Shown piece by piece: positions 9,088 to 16,493 of a DNA stretch of 64,000 nucleotides. This stretch comes from Gammaproteobacteria bacterium (GTDB lineage Bacteria; Pseudomonadota; Gammaproteobacteria; Xanthomonadales; SZUA-36), in assembly GCA_030431095.1 (NCBI GenBank), contig JAUIJU010000003.1, positions 61,506 to 125,505 on the forward strand, read 5' to 3'. Each line of letters begins with the position of its first letter. Position 1 is the stretch's first letter. A program made the translations under genes and the position numbers. The notes under the pieces are model-generated. The model ran no database searches. It was not told the DNA's origin and was given only the letters and a program-made list of their open reading frames with translations.

Positions 9088-9289
9088 GCAGGCGCCCGAG
9101 TTCTTCGTTCTCGTCCATGGACGCTTCCAGATGATCCATGACCTCGGGGCGCAGGCGTTTGCGGGCGACATACTCACCCACTGCCTCGCTGAGCATGCCG
9201 GAAATACTCTGGTTGGATTCGCGCGCCAGTGCCTGTAGCGCCTCCCATTCCCGCTGCTCAACTTTGGAGCTGATCTTGATCTTGGCCAT
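9077..9289 (-). CDS. ribbon-helix-helix antitoxin
   Basis: A 70-residue protein. The N-terminal half (K-I-K-I-S-S-K-V then E-W-E-A-L-Q-A-L-A and S-I-S-G-M-L-S-E-A-V) has the beta-alpha-alpha pattern of RHH/CopG-type DNA-binding antitoxins. The acidic C-terminal half (E-A-S-M-D-E-N-E-E-L) would neutralise the toxin. It overlaps the Doc gene, as expected for a toxin-antitoxin pair. Likely autoregulated through the repeats at 9301-9328. Confidence 0.75.
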   Translation of the reverse strand: MAKIKISSKVEQREWEALQALARESNQSISGMLSEAVGEYVARKRLRPEVMDHLEASMDENEELGRLLAQ

Positions 9290-9300
9290 TGGGCCATGCT

Positions 9301-9328
9301 GTCATGACATGTCATGACCTGTCAAGTC
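9301..9328. promoter_or_regulatory. candidate antitoxin operator, three 10-bp repeats
   Basis: GTCATGAC at 9301-9308 and again at 9311-9318, then GTCAAGTC at 9321-9328. The 10-bp periodicity, one helical turn, and the palindromic GTCATGAC unit are what ribbon-helix-helix dimers bind. The site starts 12 bases upstream of the antitoxin start codon. Confidence 0.6.
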
Positions 9329-9561
9329 AATGCCCGTGAGGCTGATGTCTCCGGGCCAGGCGCAAACGGAGTCTATCCTGCGCGGGCCCGCGGTTTCCGT
9401 GGAATGGCCGTACCCCCGTGATTCGAGCCACCTTCTGTGTGGGATTTCCCGTGATTCTGACCCAAGGGAGGTCACGCGTTCAGCACCTGCTATTGCTGCG
9501 TGTGGTCTGGACGTGTTTCCCTGCGACTACAATAACCGGACGCGTTCATCCCGGAGCCGAC

Positions 9562-12500
9562 ATGCTGCCCGCCAACAAGATTGCGCACCCTCGCCTCGCC
9601 CTGCTCGCCGTCGCACTTCTGCTGTACGCGGCGACACCCGCGGCCGACGCCGATGGCGAAAACTGGCTGAACCAGCTTTCCTTCCGGGAGGTCGGCCCCT
9701 GGCGCGGCGGTCGCGTGACGGCCGTGGCGGGCGTTCCCGGTAACGACAGGCTGTACTACATGGGCGCCGCCGGTGGCGGCGTGTGGCGCACGGTCAATGC
9801 CGGCGCCACCTGGGAAAACCTCAGTGACGGCGACTTCGAGGTCGGCACCATCGGCGCCATTGCCGTGGCGCCCTCGGATTCGGAAGTCCTCTGGGTGGGC
9901 ACCGGGGAGGCGCCCATCCGCGGCGTCACCACCAGCCACGGCGACGGCGTTTGGCGATCCATGGACGGGGGGATGAGCTGGGCGCACCTGGGCCTGGAGA
10001 ACGCCGGGCAGATCGCACGCATTGAGGTGCACCCTGACGACCCCGACACGGCCTGGGTGGCCGTGCAGGGGCGGATCTGGGGCCCCAGCGAGGAACGGGG
10101 CGTGTACAAGACCACCGACGGCGGCGCCACCTGGCGCCACGTCCTGTTCGTAGATGCGAAATCCGGCGCCACGGACCTGGTGCGCGATCCCACCAACCCC
10201 CGTCGGCTCTACGCCGCCCTGTGGCATCACGGCCGCACGCCCTGGTTCATCGAGTCCGGCGGCCCGGGCGGCGGCATCTACCGGTCCGTCGACGGGGGCG
10301 AAAGCTGGCAGAAATCCACCGACGGCCTGCCGGAGATGGTAGGCAAGATCGGCATCGGCGTGGCCGCCAGCGAGCCATCGCGGCTTTACGCGATCGTGGA
10401 GGCCGAGCTCGGCCAGGGCGGCCTGGTTCGCAGCGACGATTACGGCGTGACCTGGCGCCGGGTGAACGAGCGCCGCGTGCTCCACACCCGCGCCTGGTAC
10501 TACAACCACCTCGCGGTGGATCCCACGGACCCGGACACGGTCTGGGTGATGAACGTGCCCCTCATGAAGTCCATCGACGGCGGCGAGTCCTTCGAGCGCG
10601 TTTCCACCCCCCACAGCGACCACCACGACCACTGGATCAACCCCGACAACCCCCGGAACATGATCAGCGGTAATGATGGAGGCGCCACCGTCACCTTCGA
10701 CGGCGGCGAGACCTGGTCGACGCAGATGAACCAGCCCACGGCCCAGTTTTACCGCGTGATCACGGACAACCAGCAGCCCTTCCGCATCTACGGAGGCCAG
10801 CAGGACAACACCACGGTGGGCATCGCCAGTGCCAGCGAGTACGCCGGCATCGGACCGGAGGACTATTTCGACGTGGGCGGCGGCGAGTCGGCGCACATCG
10901 CCTTCGACCCTGACAACCCGGTGCTGATCTACGCCACCACCATCAACAACACGCTCACGGAATATGACCGGCGGGACCACGGCTACCGCTCCATCGTGCC
11001 CTACCCCGAGCACGTCTACGGCATGGACGCCCGCGACCTCAAGTACCGCGCCAACTGGAACGCGCCGGTCATCGTCTCCCCCCACGACCCCGGCACGATC
11101 TACTACGGCACCCAGTTGTTGTTGCGCAGCACGGACCGCGGGCGTAGCTGGAGCGAGATCAGCCCGGACCTGACCCGAAACGAGGCGGACAAGCAAGGCC
11201 GCAACGGCGGTCCCTTCACCCCGGAAAACGTGGGCGCCGAGTACTACAACACGATCTTCGCCCTGGTCGAGTCACCCCACCGGCCCGGCGAAATCTGGGT
11301 AGGCGCCGACGACGGTCTGCTGCATGTCACCCCGGACGGAGGCGAAAACTGGGAAAACGTCACGCCCCGGGGCGCGCCGGAAGGCATGGTCAACGCCATC
11401 GAGATCAGCCCGCACGACCCGGACACGGTCTACTTCCCCCTGGCGCGCTACAAGCTCGATGATTTCCGGCCGTACCTGTTTGTCAGCAACGACCGCGGGC
11501 GCCGCTGGCGCCGCATCGACGAAGGGCTGCCGGAGGACACTTTCGTGCGCGTGGTCCGCGAGGATCCGGCCCGGCGCGGCCTGCTGTACGCAGGTACGGA
11601 GGCCGGCTTGTTCCTGTCCCGGGACGACGGCGGGACCTGGGCGCCCATGGACCTGAACCTGCCGCCGGTGCCCATCACGGACCTGGCCATCCGCCAGGAC
11701 GCGCTGGTGGTGGCCACCCAGGGGCGCGGGTTCTGGGTGCTGGACGACCTGTCCCTGGTGCGCCAGTTGACGTCCGCCGTCGCGGACAAGGCGCTGCACC
11801 TGTTCCAGCCCCGCGATGCCCGGCTCAACCGGGACTGGAACTCCGCCGGCCGTTTCGAGGGCGCCAACCCCCCCGCGGGCCTGGTGCTGAGCTACGCCCT
11901 GGACGGCGAGGGGAAAGAATCACCCCTGGCCATCGAGATCCTCGACGAGAATGGACGCCTGGTTCGCCGCTACGACAGCGAGGAAGGTGATTTCGAGCGC
12001 TGCCGCCTGGCCAACATGGACCTGCGCAGCCCATTCACCATCGACTATCCGCCCGCCTCGCCGGGCCTGCACCAGTGGGAATGGGACCTTCGCCGCGCCC
12101 CCCTGAAGTGCATCGACAACGCGCGCATCTACGCAGGCCATCGCGGCGCCCACGTGCTGCCGGGAACCTACCAGGCCCGCGTGAGCCGCGGCGACGAAAG
12201 CGAAACCGTGCGGTTCCAGGTCCTGGAGGACCCCCGGCGACCGGCCGACGAGGCGCAGTGGGCGACCTGGGAGCGCACGGTACAGGCGCTCACCGCCACC
12301 TTCAACGACATCACCTCGGCCATCGAGGGCGTGCGCCTGGCGCGGGCCTCGGTGGACGCCCTGGCGAAACGTGCCGACGGTGCCGTCACCCCGGCTGAGG
12401 CGCGGGACGTGTCGCAGGCGCTGACCGACTGGGAGCGCCGGGTAACGCAACTGAACTTCGACACCTACGAGGACGAGGACAGCTGGCCCACGCTGGTGGA

Positions 12501-12708
12501 CGGCCAGGTGGCGAACCTCCTGTCGCGGGTCAGCCGTGGCGGTGCGCCCGTGTCCGCCGGCGCCCTGGAGCGCCAGGCTGACCTGGCGGCTGAGTGGTCC
12601 GCCCTGCGGGCCGAACTGGAAGGACTGGAGGAACGGTACCTCGTGCCGATCAACCGGCAGGCCAGGGAGCTGACTGCGCCGCACGTGCCACGGCCGCTGG
12701 GCGAGTGA
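9562..12708 (+). CDS. secreted BNR/sortilin-type propeller protein
   Basis: A 1,048-residue exported protein with a signal peptide (residues 10-28, ending A-D-A). Repeated Asp-box motifs S/T-x-D-x-G-x-T/S-W occur about eleven times through residues 50-720 (for example T-T-D-G-G-A-T-W, S-V-D-G-G-E-S-W, T-P-D-G-G-E-N-W), giving a VPS10/sortilin-like ten-bladed beta-propeller or two propellers. The C-terminal 300 residues contain an Ig-like segment and a helical tail. Such proteins are often annotated as glycosyl hydrolases, but no catalytic residues can be assigned here. GGAG lies 6 bases before the ATG. The frame is open to 9418 upstream, but without a signal. Confidence 0.8.
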   Translation: MLPANKIAHPRLALLAVALLLYAATPAADADGENWLNQLSFREVGPWRGGRVTAVAGVPGNDRLYYMGAAGGGVWRTVNAGATWENLSDGDFEVGTIGAIAVAPSDSEVLWVGTGEAPIRGVTTSHGDGVWRSMDGGMSWAHLGLENAGQIARIEVHPDDPDTAWVAVQGRIWGPSEERGVYKTTDGGATWRHVLFVDAKSGATDLVRDPTNPRRLYAALWHHGRTPWFIESGGPGGGIYRSVDGGESWQKSTDGLPEMVGKIGIGVAASEPSRLYAIVEAELGQGGLVRSDDYGVTWRRVNERRVLHTRAWYYNHLAVDPTDPDTVWVMNVPLMKSIDGGESFERVSTPHSDHHDHWINPDNPRNMISGNDGGATVTFDGGETWSTQMNQPTAQFYRVITDNQQPFRIYGGQQDNTTVGIASASEYAGIGPEDYFDVGGGESAHIAFDPDNPVLIYATTINNTLTEYDRRDHGYRSIVPYPEHVYGMDARDLKYRANWNAPVIVSPHDPGTIYYGTQLLLRSTDRGRSWSEISPDLTRNEADKQGRNGGPFTPENVGAEYYNTIFALVESPHRPGEIWVGADDGLLHVTPDGGENWENVTPRGAPEGMVNAIEISPHDPDTVYFPLARYKLDDFRPYLFVSNDRGRRWRRIDEGLPEDTFVRVVREDPARRGLLYAGTEAGLFLSRDDGGTWAPMDLNLPPVPITDLAIRQDALVVATQGRGFWVLDDLSLVRQLTSAVADKALHLFQPRDARLNRDWNSAGRFEGANPPAGLVLSYALDGEGKESPLAIEILDENGRLVRRYDSEEGDFERCRLANMDLRSPFTIDYPPASPGLHQWEWDLRRAPLKCIDNARIYAGHRGAHVLPGTYQARVSRGDESETVRFQVLEDPRRPADEAQWATWERTVQALTATFNDITSAIEGVRLARASVDALAKRADGAVTPAEARDVSQALTDWERRVTQLNFDTYEDEDSWPTLVDGQVANLLSRVSRGGAPVSAGALERQADLAAEWSALRAELEGLEERYLVPINRQARELTAPHVPRPLGE

Positions 12709-12740
12709 TCACCACACGCAGCGGATATTGACGACAGCCA

Positions 12741-13388
12741 TCAGTACAGCCAGACGGCTTCGGCTTCCATGGCGTAACTGACGTTCACGCCGGAGGCGCC
12801 GTCGACCAGGTAGAGCTCTTCCGTGCGGTTGTCGGCCTTCAGCTCCCCACGGATCCAGACCGGTTCAAACAGGCTGGCGTTCTTGAACCCCGCGGGAAAA
12901 CGAACGTACACCATCTGGTTGGCCGGTGGCGGCGGTTCGTGGATGCAGGCGCCGACCGAGGGAACCAGCAGGAACTCCGTCACCAGGCCGTCGCGCACAT
13001 CCAGCGGCAGCAGATAGCCCGGCAATTCGACCTGCCTGCCGAGCACGTCCGGACGGGTGGCCGTCGTTGCCTGTCGATATTGCGCCACCAGCGTTTCATA
13101 CTGAGCCACCATCCGGTCGGGCTCGAAGCCCTCGGCTTCGAGCTTTTCCCGCAACGACCTTTGTTCCTGTTGCTGCTCCGGCGTGTGGTCGATTTCCGGA
13201 ATCTGCAGCTGTTGAAGATATTCGCGAAAAAGAATGGTCTGGTCGATGGTCAGCTCAAGGAAGGGGTTCTCGATGGCGTCGACTTCCGGCGCCAGGTCCT
13301 GCCAGTTGAGGGTCCGCGCTTCGTCCGCCCAGGCGAACACCGGCCCCAGGGCCAGCCAGAGGAGTAGGCTCGTGCGCCAGATGTTCAT
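12741..13388 (-). CDS. DUF3299 periplasmic protein of the zinc ABC cluster
   Basis: A 215-residue protein with a Sec signal (residues 6-21, cleavage after A-W-A). It has a DUF3299 domain recognised by L-P-G-Y-L-L-P-L and G-A-C-I-H-E-P-P-P-P-A-N-Q. It sits 20 bp after the FtsX-type permease gene. From memory, the same partner set (ABC ATPase, permease, DUF3299) occurs in Pseudomonas aeruginosa as a Zur-controlled cluster (PA4064-PA4066 region). A helix-rich glutamine segment near residues 68-78 precedes the domain. The frame is open upstream to 13832, but that part is antisense to the permease. The role in metal handling is inferred from context. Confidence 0.8.
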   Translation of the reverse strand: MNIWRTSLLLWLALGPVFAWADEARTLNWQDLAPEVDAIENPFLELTIDQTILFREYLQQLQIPEIDHTPEQQQEQRSLREKLEAEGFEPDRMVAQYETLVAQYRQATTATRPDVLGRQVELPGYLLPLDVRDGLVTEFLLVPSVGACIHEPPPPANQMVYVRFPAGFKNASLFEPVWIRGELKADNRTEELYLVDGASGVNVSYAMEAEAVWLY

Positions 13389-13408
13389 GGGCGATACCCG
13401 TGATGCCG

Positions 13409-14797
13409 TCAGTGGGCGGATGATAAGCCATCGGCCAGCGTCATGCGGTAGACGCGGAAGGCCGGCACCAGGCTGGCCACCAGGCCCGCAACGAAGATCG
13501 CCAGCATCAGCATCCATTCCGAACCCGAAGGCCACCAGCCCTCGAGACGCAGACCGAAACGACTTGCCAGCAAGGGGTCGAACATGGCGATGAGGCTCAT
13601 GAGCGCCAGGTAGCCCAACAGCAGTCCCGCGCCGGTCAGCAGGACCGCCTCGAGAACGATCAGGCGAAAAATGCGCCACGGCGTGGCGCCCACGGAGCGA
13701 AGCACCGAGAACTCGCGCCGGCGTGATTCCAGCGCGGCGGACAGCGCCGCCAGCAAGCCCAGCATGCCCGCCAGGGCGACCGCCATCGCCATGAGGCTCA
13801 GGGCGGCCTCCGCTGTCCCCGTGATCGACCACAGCTCGAGCAGCGCCACGTTCGGCATGACGGCGGTCAGGGGTTCATCGGCGTATTCGGAGAACCATCG
13901 CTGCAAGCCGAGTACCGCCGTGCGATCCCTGAGGCCAAGGTAGACCGCGTTGATCTGCCGCGCCTCATGGTCATCATGCCGCGCCGCACGATCATCGTCG
14001 TCGTGGCCGGGTTCATGGTCGCCATCGACTTCCCCGTGATGTTCATGATCATCGTCTTCCGCGTGGCCATGAGCGGCTTCGTGGGCCACCACATCGACAG
14101 GTCCATCGGATCCAGCACCTTCCACGGACAAAAGCCGGGTCATCGGATCCGGCGACTCGCCAGGGCGATCTTCATGCAGCGAGTCAAAGCCCTGCAGCGA
14201 CACCAGCACCATGCGGTCCACCGCGGTCCCCGTCGCATTGAGCACCCCTGCGACGGTAAACGGGGTTTCGTCGTGCACGTGAAATGAAACATCGCCGGCA
14301 CCATGCGCCAGCACGAGTTCCGTGCCTTCGGTATAGCCGAAACGACGGGCGACTTCCGCGCCGAGGACAGCCTCGGCACCCTCCCTGAACGGCCTGCCGT
14401 TTGCGAAGCTGAGCGCGGTGCCGCCGCTGTGATGAAAGTGGCGGAAGTAGTCCGCACGGGTTCCAATGACCGGAAACCCCCGGTGGTTGTCGCCCATGGA
14501 CACCGGCACCGCCCATTCGATCGTGTCGAGCCGGCGAATGGTTTCGAAAGTGTCCCAGCTGACGGCGTTTCCGGTGGAGCCGACGCCAAACACCGTGGCC
14601 AGCAGAATCTGCACCGGGTTGCCACGAGACGCCACGATCAGGTCAATGCCATCAGCGGAATTGGCAAAGCCGGCACGGGCCTCGGTTCGCAGGCGGTCGA
14701 CACCGAGAATCAGGCAGACGCTCATGGCGATGGAGGCCATGGTCAGTACCGAGACGAATCGGCGATTCATCAGGCTCCGGAGGCCGAGCATCAGCAT
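13409..14797 (-). CDS. FtsX/MacB-type ABC permease with His/Asp-rich loop
   Basis: A 462-residue inner-membrane permease of the MacB-FtsX fold. It has one N-terminal membrane helix (residues 12-32), a long periplasmic domain and three C-terminal helices (about 327-350, 378-402, 428-450). The periplasmic domain has a striking low-complexity insert at residues 239-280 with about 12 His among Asp and Glu, which looks like a zinc buffer or sensor. It overlaps the ATPase gene by 7 bases. MacB-type systems usually drive mechanical work on periplasmic substrates rather than classic import, so the direction of any zinc movement is unclear. Probably Zur-repressed from the box at 15562-15580. Confidence 0.85.
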   Translation of the reverse strand: MLMLGLRSLMNRRFVSVLTMASIAMSVCLILGVDRLRTEARAGFANSADGIDLIVASRGNPVQILLATVFGVGSTGNAVSWDTFETIRRLDTIEWAVPVSMGDNHRGFPVIGTRADYFRHFHHSGGTALSFANGRPFREGAEAVLGAEVARRFGYTEGTELVLAHGAGDVSFHVHDETPFTVAGVLNATGTAVDRMVLVSLQGFDSLHEDRPGESPDPMTRLLSVEGAGSDGPVDVVAHEAAHGHAEDDDHEHHGEVDGDHEPGHDDDDRAARHDDHEARQINAVYLGLRDRTAVLGLQRWFSEYADEPLTAVMPNVALLELWSITGTAEAALSLMAMAVALAGMLGLLAALSAALESRRREFSVLRSVGATPWRIFRLIVLEAVLLTGAGLLLGYLALMSLIAMFDPLLASRFGLRLEGWWPSGSEWMLMLAIFVAGLVASLVPAFRVYRMTLADGLSSAH

Positions 14798-15486
14798 GTC
14801 GTCGCCCCGTTCTGCAGTTCACTCAGTTCGAGCACCCGGTCGAAGTGCGGCTCGAGACTGCGGTCGTGGCTGACGAACAGCAGGCCCGCCCCGGCAGCCG
14901 CGCATTCACGCAGCAACAGATCGACGAACACCCCCTTGGCGCTTTCATCCAGCGCTGAAGTGGGCTCATCGGCCAGCACCAGGCCCGGCGATCCGATCAG
15001 CGCGCGCGCCGCCGCCACCCGTTGCTGCTGACCGACACTGAGCTGTCCAGCGGGCGCGTGAAGCAGGGCTGTATCTTCGAACCCCAGTTCACCGAGGAGA
15101 CGCTCCGCGGATGCCGACGGTGACGGCCCGGCACGATCCCTTCGCTGCGACGAAAAACGGCAGGGCAACATCACGTTCTCCACGGCGCTCAGCCAGGGCA
15201 GCAGATTGAACAGCTGAAACAACATGCCGAGGTGATTCGCCCGAAAGCGGTCACGGGCTCCGCCGCGCAAGCGCCCGACGTCGATCCCGTCCACGGTGAT
15301 CGACCCGGGTGGCAGATCGACCACGCCGGCGATGGCGGCCAGCAGAGTGGATTTCCCACTGCCGCTGGCGCCGCGCAGGTAAAGGGTTTCCCCCCTCCGC
15401 ATCCGCAGTGAAGCGATGGACAGGTTAAATCGCCTTGAACCCGGCCAGCGATAGTCGAGATGGGTGATGTTCAGAAGGTCTTCCAC
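14791..15486 (-). CDS. ABC transporter ATPase of the zinc cluster
   Basis: A LolD/MacB-type ATP-binding subunit of 231 residues from the preferred GTG. The Walker A G-A-S-G-S-G-K-S-T, Q-loop, signature Q-L-S-V-G-Q-Q-Q-R-V, Walker B V-L-A-D-E-P-T-S-A-L-D and the switch His in F-V-S-H-D are all intact. The start is chosen at GTG 15486 because AAAGGAG lies 13 bases upstream; a GTG at 15537 in the same frame would add 17 residues but has no ribosome-binding site. Its partner is the permease encoded next. Confidence 0.88.
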   Translation of the reverse strand: MEDLLNITHLDYRWPGSRRFNLSIASLRMRRGETLYLRGASGSGKSTLLAAIAGVVDLPPGSITVDGIDVGRLRGGARDRFRANHLGMLFQLFNLLPWLSAVENVMLPCRFSSQRRDRAGPSPSASAERLLGELGFEDTALLHAPAGQLSVGQQQRVAAARALIGSPGLVLADEPTSALDESAKGVFVDLLLRECAAAGAGLLFVSHDRSLEPHFDRVLELSELQNGATTC

Positions 15487-15561
15487 GGTCGTCTCGGGTC
15501 TCCTTTGCACGGGGGGCGCCAAGCCGTTCACCGTCACTGGTGATGGAACGGGCCGGCCATC

Positions 15562-15580
15562 AATGTTATGTTATAACGTT
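15562..15580. promoter_or_regulatory. Zur box between the ABC cluster and zur
   Basis: The 19-bp palindrome AATGTTATGTTATAACGTT has half-sites AATGTTATG and AACGTTATA and matches the gammaproteobacterial Zur consensus TGTTAT-(N)-ATAACA in spirit. It lies between two divergent genes, 76 bp from the ABC ATPase start and 23 bp from the zur start, so it could control both. One base differs from the box at 25138. Confidence 0.8.
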
Positions 15581-15602
15581 TGTTGCTCAATGGCAGAACA
15601 TC

Positions 15603-16079
15603 GTGACCCAGGCATCGACCCAACGCGTTCTTCAACACGCCGAGCGGCACTGCTCGACCCGCGGCACACGACTTACTGAAAAACGCCGGACCGTGCTGAC
15701 CGGGCTGCTCGAGTCCGAAAAAGCGCTTTCGGCCTACGAACTCGCTGACCACTGCCGCGAGCGGCAAGGCATCGAACTGCTGCCGATGTCGGTCTATCGC
15801 ATCCTGAAGTTCCTGGAACGCGAAGGCCTGGTGCATCGGCTGAACCTGGCGAACAAGTACGTGGCCTGCTCGCACATCGCCTGTGACCATGAGCACGACG
15901 TACCCCAGTTTCTCATCTGCAAGTCCTGTTATCGCGTGGAGGAGGTGGGGCTCTCGCACCGGCTGATTTCGTCGATCGCGCGGACCATCGAGACAGCCGG
16001 CTTTCAACTGGCCCGCAACCAGCTCGAACTGGACTGCCTGTGCAACCCGTGCGCCATGGAAGGGAAATCTGTGTCGTGA
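15603..16079 (+). CDS. zur: Zinc uptake regulator Zur (Fur family)
   Basis: A 158-residue Fur-family repressor. The winged-helix part holds T-E-K-R-R-T-V-L and S-V-Y-R-I-L-K-F-L. The metal region has C89, H91, C94, H96 and H98, then the structural zinc Cys pairs C106-x-x-C109 and C147-x-x-C150. The extra C-terminal C-x-x-C and the divergent zinc genes mark it as Zur rather than Fur. The start is GTG at 15603, just after the Zur box; the reading frame is open upstream through the box itself. Probably autoregulated. Its stop overlaps the merC-like start. Confidence 0.88.
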   Translation: MTQASTQRVLQHAERHCSTRGTRLTEKRRTVLTGLLESEKALSAYELADHCRERQGIELLPMSVYRILKFLEREGLVHRLNLANKYVACSHIACDHEHDVPQFLICKSCYRVEEVGLSHRLISSIARTIETAGFQLARNQLELDCLCNPCAMEGKSVS

Positions 16080-16474
16080 CTTCGTCGGCGAAAGGCCTGC
16101 TCCTGGATCGCGCCGCCATCGGGCTGTCCATGTTGTGCGTAATACACTGCCTGGCCTTGCCTTTACTGTTGGCGTTACTGCCGTCAATTACGGCATTGCC
16201 GATCTCCGACGAGCGGTTCCATCTCGCCCTGTTGCTGCTCATCCTGCCGACCAGCACGATCGCGCTGTTCCTCGGTTGCCGTCGACACCGGGATCACTCC
16301 GTGCTGGTCTGGGGAGTGAGCGGCATCGTCGTCCTGATCGTGACGGCCCTGGTCGGTCACGACCTGTTCGGTGATGCCGGCGAGAAAATCATGACCGTGG
16401 TGGGCGCGGTACTGGTCGCTGTTGGCCACATCAGGAATTTTCGCCTCTGCCGCACCCACGCCTGTACCCAATAG
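16076..16474 (+). CDS. MerC-domain membrane protein
   Basis: A 132-residue inner-membrane protein with four hydrophobic helices, of the MerC family. Helix 1 carries C21-V-I-H24-C25, the kind of metal ligand set used by MerC in Hg(II) transport. A further Cys pair sits at the C-terminus (L-C-R-T-H-A-C). The GTG start overlaps the zur stop (GTGA), so it is translationally coupled to the regulator. No mercury resistance genes are nearby; linkage to Zur suggests zinc rather than mercury as the metal, which is inference. Confidence 0.75.
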   Translation: MTSSAKGLLLDRAAIGLSMLCVIHCLALPLLLALLPSITALPISDERFHLALLLLILPTSTIALFLGCRRHRDHSVLVWGVSGIVVLIVTALVGHDLFGDAGEKIMTVVGAVLVAVGHIRNFRLCRTHACTQ

Positions 16475-16493
16475 AGCCCTCTGGAACGTTTTG

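Noticed and set aside
15540..15602. zur starting upstream at 15540
   Set aside because: That start would place the Zur box inside the coding region; the GTG at 15603 gives the usual Zur length.
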